DNA of 62,614 bases from Eubacteriales bacterium (GTDB lineage Bacteria; Bacillota; Clostridia; Lachnospirales; Lachnospiraceae): contig JAUNGV010000010.1 in the NCBI GenBank assembly GCA_030524225.1, positions 1-62,614 on the forward strand. Direction: 5' to 3'. Each line of letters starts with the position of its first letter. Position 1 is the stretch's first letter. Below are positions 52,640 through 61,834 of the stretch, one piece after another. A program made the position numbers and the translations under genes. A model generated the notes under the pieces. The model saw only the letters and a list, made by a program, of their open reading frames with translations. It did not search any database and was not told the DNA's origin.

Positions 52640-55000
52640 CTATTCTCTGCCGTCGTTCTCAAGAGACTCCAGCGGCACATGGGAGAAGCGTCCCACCGGA
52701 CCGGTTGGCTGCTGCGGGGCAGGCGCTTCAGGCTGCGGCGCGGGCGCAGGCTCCGCTGCCGGAGCGGACTCCGACGGCGCTGCCGCACGCTCTTCTGCCG
52801 GAGCGGACTCCGACGGTGCCGCCGCATGCTCTTCTGCCGCCGCATTTTCCGATGCTGCGCCGGGCTGCGCCGGTGCTGCCACCGCGTTTGCTGCCGATGA
52901 CGCTGCATTCGCCGCCGCTGACTCTGTCTGCCCACCGCCTGCCGGTGCTGCCGGAGATTCCGACGGCGCAGCGTTTGCCGCAGGCGTTTCCTGCGCCCCC
53001 TTGGCCTCGCGGTAAATCCGCATAAACTCCTTGCCGGTGATCGTCTCTTTCTCGATCAGATGTTCCGCCAGCTTATCCATGACGTCAAGGTTCTCCGAGA
53101 GGATCGCCTTGGCCTCTCCGTAGCACTGTTCCAGAATCTTGCGCACTTCCTCATCCACAGCCGCCGCCGTGACGTCACTGCAATTCAGGACAGAGCGGCC
53201 TTCCAGATACTGGCTCTCCACCGTCGCCAGTCCCATCAGGCCGAACTTGTCGCTCATGCCGTACTGGGTCACCATGTTCCTCGCGATAGAGGTCGCTTTT
53301 TCAATATCGTTGGAGGCGCCTGTCGTCACGGTGTCGAACTTCAGCTCCTCCGCCGCACGGCCGCCCAGCAGGCCGACGATCATCGCATGCAGTTCCGCCT
53401 TGGTGTTCAGGAATTTCTCCTCCTCCGGCACCTGCATCACATAACCGAGCGCCCCCATGGTGCGCGGCACAATCGTAATCTTCTGTACCGGCTCGGAGTT
53501 CTTCTGCACTGCACTGATCAGCGCATGTCCCACCTCGTGATAGGAGACGATTCTGCGCTCCTCGCGGTTCATCACGCGGTCCTTCTTCTCCTTGCCGACG
53601 AGCACCTGCTCCACGGCTTCAAAGAGATCCTTCTGATTGACGTACTCGCGGTGTTCCTTGACGGCGTTGATCGCCGCCTCGTTGATCATATTCGCCAGAT
53701 CCGAGCCGACCGCTCCGCTCGTTGCGAGCGCGATCGCATCCAGATCCACCGACTCGTCCATCTTGACATCCTTGGCGTGCACCTTGAGAATCGCGACGCG
53801 CCCCTTTAAATCAGGGCGGTCCACGATAATGCGCCGGTCAAACCGCCCCGGACGCAGCAGCGCCTTGTCCAGAATCTCAGGACGGTTCGTCGCGCCGAGC
53901 ACGAGAATTCCCTTGGAGGTATCGAAGCCATCCATCTCGGAGAGGAGCTGATTCAGCGTCTGTTCCCGCTCCTCATTGCCTCCGCCGTATTTCGAATCAC
54001 GGCTGCGGCCGATGGCGTCAATCTCATCGATAAAAATGATACAGGGCGCATTCTTTGTCGCCTCTTTGAACAGATCGCGGACACGCGATGCGCCGACGCC
54101 GACATACAGCTCGATAAAATCCGAACCCGTCAGGGAAAAGAACGGTACATGCGCCTCTCCGGCCACCGCTTTGGCGAGCAGCGTCTTGCCGGTACCGGGC
54201 GGTCCCACGAGAAGAGCTCCCTTGGGAAGCTTTGCACCGATTTTGGCATAGCGTCCCGGATTATGCAGGAAATCCACGACCTCCTGCAGAGACTCCTTCG
54301 CCTCGTCCTCGCCCGCAACGTCCTTGAACGTAATGCCGGTATCCTTCTGCACGTACTCCTTGGCATTGCTCTTGCTGAAGCCGCCCATAATACCGCCGCC
54401 CTTGTTCATACGGCGGAACAGGAACATCAGAAGTCCCCAGAAGAGTACGATCGGCAGAATATAGGTCAGTACAATCGAGAGAATCATGCTGGAGCTGTCC
54501 GGCACGGTTCCCGCCACCTCCACGCCGTACTCCAAAAGCCTCGCCGTCAGAGTGTCGTCATCCTCCACCTTGCCGGTGTAATAAGTGATGACCGGCTGAC
54601 TCGCCGCTCCTCCGCCGAACAGATAATAACTGCCCGGATCATAGGCGGAGGCCCCGCCGGAAGCCGTGCCGTCCGTTCCGTTCTGCTGAGCGGGCTTCGG
54701 GTAAATCGTGATCTGATCCGATCCGATCGTCACGCTCTCCACCTCGCCGGCTTCCACCATTTCAATAAATCTGTTGTAGGAGATCTCCTGCGTCGTGCTG
54801 TTCGACATACTGCGCATGAAATAACTCACGCACAGAAGCGTCACAAGAGCCGCCACGAACAGCAGAAAGAAGCTCTGTCTCGGCGGCTGGGAATTCCCGC
54901 CGGATCCGCCGTTTCCGCCGTTCCCTGAATTGTTGTTCTGGTTATTGTTTCCGCCGCCGGAGGGTCCTCCTCCGTAACGGTTTACATCGTTGTCTGCCAT
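52640..55000 (-). CDS. ftsH: ATP-dependent zinc metalloprotease FtsH
   Basis: 786 residues. Two membrane helices (about 44-62 and 172-195), AAA+ domain with Walker A GPPGTGKT (266-273) and Walker [10 protein letters not shown] (321-329), and the zinc site HEVGH (488-492). Degrades misfolded and regulatory membrane proteins. Additions to the standard form are an N-terminal G/N-rich stretch (residues 10-38) and an acidic, Ala/Pro-rich tail of about 115 residues (from about 670). GGAGG lies six bases before the ATG at 55000, and a promoter lies near 55293-55321. Confidence 0.96.
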   Translation of the reverse strand: MADNDVNRYGGGPSGGGNNNQNNNSGNGGNGGSGGNSQPPRQSFFLLFVAALVTLLCVSYFMRSMSNSTTQEISYNRFIEMVEAGEVESVTIGSDQITIYPKPAQQNGTDGTASGGASAYDPGSYYLFGGGAASQPVITYYTGKVEDDDTLTARLLEYGVEVAGTVPDSSSMILSIVLTYILPIVLFWGLLMFLFRRMNKGGGIMGGFSKSNAKEYVQKDTGITFKDVAGEDEAKESLQEVVDFLHNPGRYAKIGAKLPKGALLVGPPGTGKTLLAKAVAGEAHVPFFSLTGSDFIELYVGVGASRVRDLFKEATKNAPCIIFIDEIDAIGRSRDSKYGGGNEEREQTLNQLLSEMDGFDTSKGILVLGATNRPEILDKALLRPGRFDRRIIVDRPDLKGRVAILKVHAKDVKMDESVDLDAIALATSGAVGSDLANMINEAAINAVKEHREYVNQKDLFEAVEQVLVGKEKKDRVMNREERRIVSYHEVGHALISAVQKNSEPVQKITIVPRTMGALGYVMQVPEEEKFLNTKAELHAMIVGLLGGRAAEELKFDTVTTGASNDIEKATSIARNMVTQYGMSDKFGLMGLATVESQYLEGRSVLNCSDVTAAAVDEEVRKILEQCYGEAKAILSENLDVMDKLAEHLIEKETITGKEFMRIYREAKGAQETPAANAAPSESPAAPAGGGQTESAAANAASSAANAVAAPAQPGAASENAAAEEHAAAPSESAPAEERAAAPSESAPAAEPAPAPQPEAPAPQQPTGPVGRFSHVPLESLENDGRE

Positions 55001-55099
55001 TTTTTCCTCCATCTCATCTATCCTGAAGCGCTGCCGATACGAGGCGGCTCTTCCAGCCGAACTCTGTCTGCGCCGCGCGTCCGGCCCTGTATTCTGCTG

Positions 55100-55171
55100 T
55101 CCGGTCGAAGCGTCTGTGTGCCGGACTCTGTAATCCGTCATCCGGTCAAGGCGTCTGTGTGCCGGACTCTG
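55100..55171. repeat. Tandem repeat in the ftsH leader
   Basis: A 31-base unit starting TCCGGTCGAAGCGTCTGTGT occurs at 55100-55130 and 55141-55171 with two changes; a third partial copy (GTTCGATCGAACCGG) follows. It lies in the 290-base untranslated leader of ftsH. Confidence 0.7.
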
Positions 55172-55292
55172 CAGTCCGCCGTTCGATCGAACCGGTGAAA
55201 CGCCCGCATTGCCGCGCCCGGACTCCTCCTCCGCTTCTTCGGACTGCTCCCCTATTTTATATAGAGGGCATACTTGTGCAAAATATATCCTC

Positions 55293-55321
55293 ATTATAAG
55301 CACGGAAAAACCCGTCTGCAA
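55293..55321 (-). promoter_or_regulatory. ftsH promoter
   Basis: Minus strand -35 TTGCAG (55321-55316), 17 bases, -10 TATAAT (55298-55293). Confidence 0.75.
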
Positions 55322-55398
55322 TGATTTTATTATGAAAAAACAGTGACAACCGTGAAATTTGCGTAAACTGCCCGGTGGAATTTCCCCGGGGAATATTG

Positions 55399-55404
55399 TA
55401 TAAT
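55399..55404 (+). promoter_or_regulatory. -10 box of pyrG
   Basis: TTGTATAAT about 105 bases before the pyrG start; the -35 is weak (TGGAAT). Divergent from the ftsH promoter. Confidence 0.55.
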
Positions 55405-55508
55405 GACATAGTTTTGAAGCACCGTATCGCGCTCCGGATCTGAAACGACATCTTGGCAGGCCGCGACGGGTTGTGTCATCATCGACTTCGTTTGAGGGAG
55501 GAAAACCA

Positions 55509-57122
55509 ATGGCAGTAAAATATGTATTCGTAACCGGCGGTGTCGTATCGGGGCTCGGAAAGGGAATCACAGCGGCTTCTCTGGGGCGGCTGCTCAAAGC
55601 GCGCGGCTACAAGGTCACGATGCAGAAATTTGATCCCTATATCAATATTGATCCCGGAACCATGAACCCGACCCAGCACGGAGAAGTGTTCGTCACCGAC
55701 GACGGCACGGAGACCGATCTGGATCTGGGACACTATGAGCGTTTTATCGACGAAAATCTGGACAAGAATTCCAATGTGACGACCGGCAAAATCTACTGGT
55801 CTGTCCTGCAGAAGGAACGCCGCGGCGATTACGGCGGCGGCACTGTGCAGGTCATTCCGCACATCACAAATGAGATCAAGAGCCGTTTTTACCGCAACTA
55901 CACCGATCCCGACACGCGCATCGCGATCATCGAGGTCGGCGGCACGGTCGGCGATATTGAGAGCCAACCCTTCCTCGAGGCGATCCGTCAGTTCCAGCAC
56001 GAGGTGGGCAAGGAAAACGCAATGCTCATTCTGGTCACCCTTCTGCCCTATCTGCGCTGTTCGCAGGAGATGAAGACGAAGCCCACCCAGATGGCCGTCA
56101 AGTCGATGCAGGGCATGGGACTGCAGCCCGATGTCATCGTCTGCCGCAGCGAATACCCGGTTGACCAGCAGATGAAAGACAAGATCGCCCTGTTCTGCAA
56201 TGTGCCGAGCGCGCATGTTCTGCAGAATCTCGATGTCGATTATCTCTATGAGGCTCCGCTCGCAATGGAGAAGGAGCGTCTCGCAGAAGTGGCCTGTGAG
56301 TGTCTCGAGCTCAACTGTCCGACACCGGATCTGACTGAGTGGAATGCGATGGTCGGTAATCTGCGCAATCCCCAGCACGAAGTCACCGTCGCTCTCGTGG
56401 GAAAATATATCTCCCTGCACGACGCCTACCTGAGCGTAGTGGAGGCGCTCAAGCACGGCGGCATTTCCAATCTGGCCGACGTCACGATCAAGTGGGTGGA
56501 TTCCGAGCAGGTAACGCCTGAGAATGTCTCTGAGGTACTTGGCGATGTGGACGGTATTCTCGTTCCCGGCGGCTTCGGCGACCGCGGCATCGAGGGCATG
56601 ATCACCGCAATCCGCTACGCCCGTGAGAATAACGTACCTTACCTCGGTCTCTGCCTCGGTATGCAGCTGGCGATCATCGAATATGCGAGAAACGTCGCAG
56701 GTCTGAACGACGCCCACAGCATCGAGTTCAATCCTGACACCCTTCATCCCGTCATCGCTCTGATGCCGGATCAGAACGGCGTCGAGGATATCGGCGGCAC
56801 GCTCCGTCTCGGCTCCTATCCCTGCGATCTGACCGAAGGATCTCTCGCGGCAGGACTGTACGGCGCGACGGAAATCCATGAGCGCCACCGCCACCGCTAT
56901 GAGGTCAACAACGATTTCCGCGCGCTCCTGACCGAAAAGGGAATGTCCCTCTCCGGCCTGTCTCCGGACGGACGCATCGTCGAGATGTGCGAGCTGCCGA
57001 CGCACCCGTTCTTCATCGCGACGCAGGCGCATCCGGAACTCAAATCCCGCCCGAACCGCCCGGCTCCGCTCTTCAAGGGCTTCGTCGAAGCGGCTCTGCG
57101 GCACCAGGAAACAAAAGCATAA
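55509..57122 (+). CDS. pyrG: CTP synthase
   Basis: 537 residues. N-terminal synthetase domain ([19 protein letters not shown], and [19 protein letters not shown]) and C-terminal class I glutaminase with [12 protein letters not shown] and the His/Glu in [14 protein letters not shown]. Converts UTP to CTP with glutamine as the nitrogen source. GGAGG precedes the ATG at 55509 by seven bases. Single gene with its own promoter and a strong terminator. Confidence 0.97.
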   Translation: MAVKYVFVTGGVVSGLGKGITAASLGRLLKARGYKVTMQKFDPYINIDPGTMNPTQHGEVFVTDDGTETDLDLGHYERFIDENLDKNSNVTTGKIYWSVLQKERRGDYGGGTVQVIPHITNEIKSRFYRNYTDPDTRIAIIEVGGTVGDIESQPFLEAIRQFQHEVGKENAMLILVTLLPYLRCSQEMKTKPTQMAVKSMQGMGLQPDVIVCRSEYPVDQQMKDKIALFCNVPSAHVLQNLDVDYLYEAPLAMEKERLAEVACECLELNCPTPDLTEWNAMVGNLRNPQHEVTVALVGKYISLHDAYLSVVEALKHGGISNLADVTIKWVDSEQVTPENVSEVLGDVDGILVPGGFGDRGIEGMITAIRYARENNVPYLGLCLGMQLAIIEYARNVAGLNDAHSIEFNPDTLHPVIALMPDQNGVEDIGGTLRLGSYPCDLTEGSLAAGLYGATEIHERHRHRYEVNNDFRALLTEKGMSLSGLSPDGRIVEMCELPTHPFFIATQAHPELKSRPNRPAPLFKGFVEAALRHQETKA

Positions 57123-57133
57123 GCGTACCTTAC

Positions 57134-57180
57134 AAAATCCCGGAGAAACAAGCGGCAGCGTTTGTTTCCCCGGGATTTTT
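57134..57180 (+). terminator. pyrG terminator
   Basis: AAAATCCCGG (57134-57143) with CCGGGATTTTT (57169-57180), extended by GAAACAA/TTTGTTTC, followed by T's; 12 bases after the stop. Confidence 0.88.
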
Positions 57181-57265
57181 CTATGAGTTTTTTCTGGGCG
57201 TCTGCTTCACGATTTCTTAATAAAAAACGAAGAAATCTTTTCTTCCCTAACGGAGCGATTCCTTA

Positions 57266-57271
57266 TATAAT
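57266..57271 (+). promoter_or_regulatory. -10 box of the 57.4 kb gene
   Basis: TATAAT preceded by TTCCCT 17 bases upstream; about 135 bases ahead of the start codon. Confidence 0.5.
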
Positions 57272-57406
57272 GAAGCAACCTTCTCCGCGATCCGCCGCAG
57301 GGAAGTCGCAGGAATGGCAGCGGTGACATTTTACTATTCCGGGCACGAACCGTTCACTCCATAAACAACAGACGCCGCAGAAAATCTGCGGCAGAAAGAG
57401 GGACTT

Positions 57407-58294
57407 ATGAATCAGAGAAAAAATCCGCTTTTTATTATTTTAGGCGTTATTCTGGTATGTCTGCTTCTTGTAGCGGGCGTATCCTATTTCACGAAAGGAG
57501 GCGGCTCCGACACAGAGGACGGCAGTCAGAACACGACATCGACCGACACAGCGGTCTCCGGCACCTCTTCGGAGTCTTCCGATCCGGAGACGTCCGGCTC
57601 CGGCATTTCCGCCAACAGCAGTGCGGAAAGCAATACCAATACGACAGACAGCACCACAGCATCCACGGACGATTCTACGGCGACCGCAGGGGATTCCGCC
57701 ACCACCGGGAACAGCAGTGATTCCTCTGTCACCTCCACAGAACAGCAGGCAGATTCCGTTCTCGTATACGGCACCGTCACCGAGATCTCCGACGGCCAGA
57801 TTCTGCTGGAAAATGACGACGAGAGCGATCCGTACTCCAGCATCCGTCTGAACATCACGGAGACCACCGGCATTCTGGATGCCTCCGATTATTCGGAAAA
57901 ATCTCCGGAAGACATTCAGGTCGGCGATACCCTTTACGCCTATGCGAGCCTCGCGATGACCCGGAGTCTGCCCCCGATCTCCAACGCGCTTGTGATCTTC
58001 TGCAGCGTTCCCCAGGATGCGTCGGCTCCCACCTACGCGCAGATCACGGAAATCACCACCGGCGAGGACGGCAATCTCTATCTGACCACCGACCGCGATC
58101 TGATTCTGATTCCGTCCGATGAGACGCAAATCCTCTCCCTGGACGGTGCAGAGACACTTTCCGCCTCGGATCTGCAGGTCGGCGACCGGATCTTTGTCCG
58201 CTATTCCGTCGCCACCCTGAGCCTTCCGGCGCAGACGAACCCCGAGGAGATCCGTCTGATTCCTGACGGACTGTTTACGGAGAACAATTCCTGA
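57407..58294 (+). CDS. Membrane-anchored protein with two related beta domains
   Basis: 295 residues. One N-terminal helix (FIILGVILVCLLLVAGVSYF), a Ser/Thr/Asp-rich extracytoplasmic linker of about 85 residues (36-120), then two similar units of about 75-80 residues: VYGTVTEISDGQILLENDDE...IQVGDTLYAY and AQITEITTGEDGNLYLTTDR...LQVGDRIFVR. Each looks like a small beta barrel of the DUF3221 kind. AGAGGG precedes the ATG. Function unknown. Confidence 0.75.
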   Translation: MNQRKNPLFIILGVILVCLLLVAGVSYFTKGGGSDTEDGSQNTTSTDTAVSGTSSESSDPETSGSGISANSSAESNTNTTDSTTASTDDSTATAGDSATTGNSSDSSVTSTEQQADSVLVYGTVTEISDGQILLENDDESDPYSSIRLNITETTGILDASDYSEKSPEDIQVGDTLYAYASLAMTRSLPPISNALVIFCSVPQDASAPTYAQITEITTGEDGNLYLTTDRDLILIPSDETQILSLDGAETLSASDLQVGDRIFVRYSVATLSLPAQTNPEEIRLIPDGLFTENNS

Positions 58295-58301
58295 TCCCGG
58301 G

Positions 58302-58805
58302 CTAATAGTTCCGCAGCCTCGCCTGTTCAGCTTCGCCGCTCTCCTCGATCTTACGGATTTCCGCCTCATAGCTGTAACTGTCGCTGACCACGATTGTCAC
58401 GGTATCGCCTACCTTATGGCCGAGCAGCGCTTTTCCCATCGGAGACTCCACGCTGACCAGCCCGTGCAGGGAATCCTCCCGGACGGTCGTCACGAGAGAA
58501 TACGTCTCCTCCACCTTGTCTTCCTTAATATAAAGTGTCACCGTCTTGTTGATTCCAACTTCGTCTGCCGCCGTATGATCCCGGAGAACGACGGCCGTTT
58601 TAATCATCCGTTCCAGATATCGGATCCGGCTCTCATTCTGATTCTTGACCTTTTTCGCCGCATGGTATTCGAAGTTCTCGCTCAAATCCCCGTGGGCGCG
58701 GGCCTCTTTGACGTCCTCAAGCGCCTTGGGACGCACCACCAGTTTGCGGTATTCAATTTCTTTTTCCATCTCCCGGATATCCTGCGGAGTTAGTTCATTG
58801 TGCAT
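58302..58805 (-). CDS. greA: Transcription elongation factor GreA
   Basis: 167 residues. N-terminal coiled coil with the acidic tip region HGDLSENFEYHAAKK, C-terminal FKBP-like domain with SPMGKALLGHKVGDTV. Rescues backtracked RNA polymerase by stimulating transcript cleavage. Start set at the ATG at 58805 (AAAGGG five bases before); an earlier in-frame start at 58838 has no ribosome site. Converges with the preceding gene, seven bases apart. Confidence 0.93.
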   Translation of the reverse strand: MHNELTPQDIREMEKEIEYRKLVVRPKALEDVKEARAHGDLSENFEYHAAKKVKNQNESRIRYLERMIKTAVVLRDHTAADEVGINKTVTLYIKEDKVEETYSLVTTVREDSLHGLVSVESPMGKALLGHKVGDTVTIVVSDSYSYEAEIRKIEESGEAEQARLRNY

Positions 58806-58911
58806 GATGACCCTTTCCGCCGCAGCCCGCTGCGGCACTGCGGGCAGAACTCCGTACAGCCAGCTTCTGACCCGCTCTCAGATAATTTTATCTATATATA
58901 CTCCGACCTAT

Positions 58912-59023
58912 GGGTATAAAAAATACCCTCCGGCGGCCAAGCATAGCAACGGGCTTCTCTATGTTTGCACTGCATGCTGGCCGGACAGCTTACCGCCGCC
59001 CTCATCCCTGAACCGGAGGGTAT
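58912..59023 (-). ncRNA. Candidate structured leader RNA upstream of greA
   Basis: On the minus strand an 11-bp stem ATACCCTCCGG (59023-59013)/CCGGAGGGTAT (58933-58923) encloses about 80 bases with an inner stem CGGCC-GCAT/ATGC-GGCCG, and is followed by TTTTT. The 3' arm can instead pair with ATACCC just downstream (58917-58912). Two mutually exclusive pairings look like an attenuator or riboswitch. I know no matching class. Confidence 0.5.
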
Positions 59024-59044
59024 GCGCCCGAGAGCGCACTGCTA

Positions 59045-59328
59045 TTATACCTCTTCTTTTCTCCGGAGAACAAGCACCAATTCCTGCACCACAGGCATTA
59101 CAAAGACCTGTTCCATCAAAGAATAGATTTCTACTCGTGACAGAGAACCTGCTTCCTTGGAAATGCTCTGGATCGCCCCATATTGCAAAGATGGTGTGTT
59201 CGTCGGCGGTCCGCTTTCTTCTCCAGATGCTGCTTACGATTTTCCAAAAGCTGAATTTTGTGTTGATATTGCTGTACCTTTAATTGAGCAGCTTCCAGTT
59301 CTTCCAAAATGCTTTCTTTGGTTTCCAT
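59045..59328 (-). pseudogene. Frameshifted DUF3847 mobilization-associated gene
   Basis: The first part (KESILEELEAAQLKVQQYQH, RKQHLEKKADRRRTHHLCN) is the coiled-coil start of DUF3847 proteins, small genes found ahead of relaxases in integrative elements. After about 50 codons the frame breaks; shifting by one base restores AIQSISKEAGSLSRVEIYSL and MEQVFVMPVVQELVLVLRR to a stop at 59045. One lost base near 59180 explains this. The relaxase gene that normally follows is absent. Confidence 0.75.
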
Positions 59329-59484
59329 TTCTTTTTGCTCCTTGTCTTTTATTCATCCTCGCCCAAGGCAAGATATGTAAAAGAGATAGGTGTTAGCCGC
59401 AAGAGTTTACTCTTGACCGAAATGTAATTCCGCAATATGTGAATGCGTTCAGACACAGGGACATCTACCTTCGAAAAACGCACA

Positions 59485-59533
59485 TACCGTAATGGAATAA
59501 CCGGTATAGAAGTGCGCCCTTAGCTACTAAGGG
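59485..59533. other. oriT-like site
   Basis: TACCG (59485-59489) and CGGTA (59502-59506) flank a short spacer, followed five bases on by AGTGCGCCCTTA (59511-59522), which closely matches the nick region of IncQ/MobP-type transfer origins. CCCTTAG/CTAAGGG (59517-59533) forms a hairpin over the nick. It lies about 160 bases upstream of the DUF3847 remnant, the arrangement of a mobilization region. The rest of 59329-59602 shows no gene. Confidence 0.6.
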
Positions 59534-59602
59534 AAATTAGCTTATTTCAGCTTTTGAGAAAATTATATCATGTTCACAGATTGGTTTTTATTCCTTCAAT
59601 AG

Positions 59603-61426
59603 TTACAATAAACTTGCACCAAACTGTTCAATCGTAATTTCCGCATCACGATCCGAAACAGGTTTTCCCATTGCTTTTTCAATCAGTCCCAACAACTTCT
59701 TCGCTCTGTCAACAAAGTAGGCATCAAAATCATCTCGAACTAGTGCAGCATAATCCACACAGTGGGATTCGATACGTTCTTTGAGTTCTGCTTCTGTCAA
59801 TCCGATTACTTTTTTAAGAATTGTTTTTGTATATTCACTCGGAGCATTACCGCCTATCGAACGATTGGTCGCAGGAAGAATCGGTGTTTTATTAACAATG
59901 GAATTATATCGCTGGCGTTTAATTCCTTGTTTCACGCAGTATGCTTCTGGAAAAATGTGATGAATATCAGGGGATTCCAACATACTGTTCACAATGTCGA
60001 TGGTTGTATCGTTCATAAAGTCTCTGCACTTTTCCTTATATAACAATGCCATAATTCCCTTATATGCAGCACTCAATCGGGTCTGTAATGTAAGCAATCT
60101 GGTTGATGCAAAGAAAGCACTGTTTACAGTTCTTGCCGGATTAGATCTTCCAAACACTTCGTCAACAACATCTTCAATATCATTTGCATACCTTGTTTCA
60201 TTGGCGCCGCCATACATTTCACCCAAAATTCCACACCAATACCATTTGGACAGTACCGAAATAGTGTTGGCCTCATTACACTTGCTTTTGCCTAAAAAGG
60301 CACAAATTGCAGCAAGCGGAATCAGCTGTGTTGTATACGGCAAATCTCTCTGGCGAAAAACATACTGATATTTCAGCAAGAAATCACGGGCGATTCTATA
60401 CCCATTCAATACTTGATCACGATTGGCAACATACGACTCATAGGACAGATTTAAAACATCTTTTTTCTTACAGCTTATCGTACCAACCTTACCGGACTGT
60501 TTGTCAATATAGCTGGTGTATAAAGCCACAGTAGTTAAAAAAGTAGTTTCATCAATCCCATCCAACAAATCCGTTCTCAATGTATCGTTGATTCCTCGAA
60601 TCTGCTTTTTGCAGTCCTGCCAATCTTTTCGCAAATCAAATTCCTGCGTTGCATAGGTTGCGGTCACCAACTCAAAAACAGTCAGCGGAACGCCACCAGT
60701 ATTTACATTTTCAAACACCTTGCAGACAGCTTCTCTCGGCGTCGTTTTGTCCAGCGTGATAACAGGCAATTTATAGCTTACAATCGTATTGATAACTTCG
60801 CTTTGAAAATCTTCAAGCAATTTGAGTGCATCTGTCTGTCCAGTGTAATACATCATGTATCCAAATTGCCACTTCATCAAAGCATTGCTATCAAAAACGA
60901 TATTTACCGGGAACATTTTATGTTCGTATTCCTTCTGCTGATCAGAAAGATCCAACTTAATATCTCTATCAAAGTTTTCCTTAATTTTTCTGTCTGCTGG
61001 AACCGGCAACACCGCATCATAACGATCCTCATTTTCATCCATGCACTTTTCCATGGAAAGGTAATAGTATCGTTCAATTTCCTTGCCTTTATCGGTTTTA
61101 GTAGCAACAGAATTTTGGGAATATGTAGCCTGATAAATAGAAGTCAGACGTTGCTGTCCATCAAGCACCAAAAAGTCCGGAGTTAAGTCTCGTTGTCCCA
61201 CACCCTTGATGGTTCTGTACTTAAATTTAATATCAGGATTTCCATATTGTAAACGCATGATGGCCCCCATAGGGTAGCCTTGCGATAAACTGGCTATAAT
61301 GCCACGTATTCTGTTATCGTCCCATGTCCAGTCTCGCTGAAACTCTGGGAGCTGTGTTTTCCCTGAGTTTACTTCGTCAAGAAGCTGACTCAGGTTTGTG
61401 TCTAATGATGAAGGGGAAATAATCAT
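59603..61426 (-). CDS. DUF262/DUF1524 (GmrSD-type) restriction-like nuclease
   Basis: 607 residues. N-terminal DUF262 domain, a ParB/Srx-like NTPase, with QLPEFQRDWTWDDNRI and VLDGQQRLTSIY (DGQQR at 89-93). C-terminal His-Me finger nuclease of DUF1524 type with DIHHIFPEAY (near 486-495) and NKTPILPATNRSIGG. Single-chain GmrSD proteins are type IV restriction enzymes that attack modified phage DNA. AAGGAG precedes the ATG at 61426. AT-rich, next to an hsdM remnant and a Fic gene, consistent with a transferred defence segment. Confidence 0.85.
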   Translation of the reverse strand: MIISPSSLDTNLSQLLDEVNSGKTQLPEFQRDWTWDDNRIRGIIASLSQGYPMGAIMRLQYGNPDIKFKYRTIKGVGQRDLTPDFLVLDGQQRLTSIYQATYSQNSVATKTDKGKEIERYYYLSMEKCMDENEDRYDAVLPVPADRKIKENFDRDIKLDLSDQQKEYEHKMFPVNIVFDSNALMKWQFGYMMYYTGQTDALKLLEDFQSEVINTIVSYKLPVITLDKTTPREAVCKVFENVNTGGVPLTVFELVTATYATQEFDLRKDWQDCKKQIRGINDTLRTDLLDGIDETTFLTTVALYTSYIDKQSGKVGTISCKKKDVLNLSYESYVANRDQVLNGYRIARDFLLKYQYVFRQRDLPYTTQLIPLAAICAFLGKSKCNEANTISVLSKWYWCGILGEMYGGANETRYANDIEDVVDEVFGRSNPARTVNSAFFASTRLLTLQTRLSAAYKGIMALLYKEKCRDFMNDTTIDIVNSMLESPDIHHIFPEAYCVKQGIKRQRYNSIVNKTPILPATNRSIGGNAPSEYTKTILKKVIGLTEAELKERIESHCVDYAALVRDDFDAYFVDRAKKLLGLIEKAMGKPVSDRDAEITIEQFGASLL

Positions 61427-61488
61427 TTTGGTCTCCTTGGTAAAGCGGGGATTCATTGCGAAATTTATTTTAAGGAAACGCTGAACAA

Positions 61489-61788
61489 TTAATGATTCAG
61501 CGTTTCCTTAACCTTTTTAGCAAGATCTTCGTTTTCAGGTAAATTCAGCAGCCAATCATATAGAGCTCCTTCAAGCAAATAGAAACCGCATTTTTCGATA
61601 GCGATTTCGTGGATAGGGCGTTCCATACGAGTCCCCTTGACAAAATCATACTTTGCCTTAATCTCAAGTTCGAACTTGCTATATTTTACATCTGCAAAGC
61701 GTAGGAAAATCAAGCCGAGAATAGACTCGGCATATTCAGTAGACTTCACCCCGGAATTAGCACATAACTGATCGACAGTCGTCCACAA
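61489..61788 (-). pseudogene. Type I restriction methylase (HsdM) N-terminal fragment
   Basis: About 99 codons match the HsdM N-terminal helical domain (VDQLCANSGVKSTEYAESIL, then GLIFLRFADVKY, and LPENEDLAKKV). The catalytic SAM-binding part (NPPF motif) is missing: the frame stops at 61489. At the 5' end a TGA lies just ahead and only a TTG is available. So both ends are lost; it is a remnant cut off by the GmrSD gene side. Confidence 0.75.
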
Positions 61789-61834
61789 TATATCTTTTCA
61801 GTTCCATATCGAATATTCTTAAATCAGCTCTTCC

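Noticed and set aside
55479-57104. 541-codon open frame opposite pyrG
   Set aside because: Shadow of the CTP synthase gene.
61489-61788. Functional methylase subunit
   Set aside because: Lacks the SAM-binding and catalytic motifs and has no good start codon.
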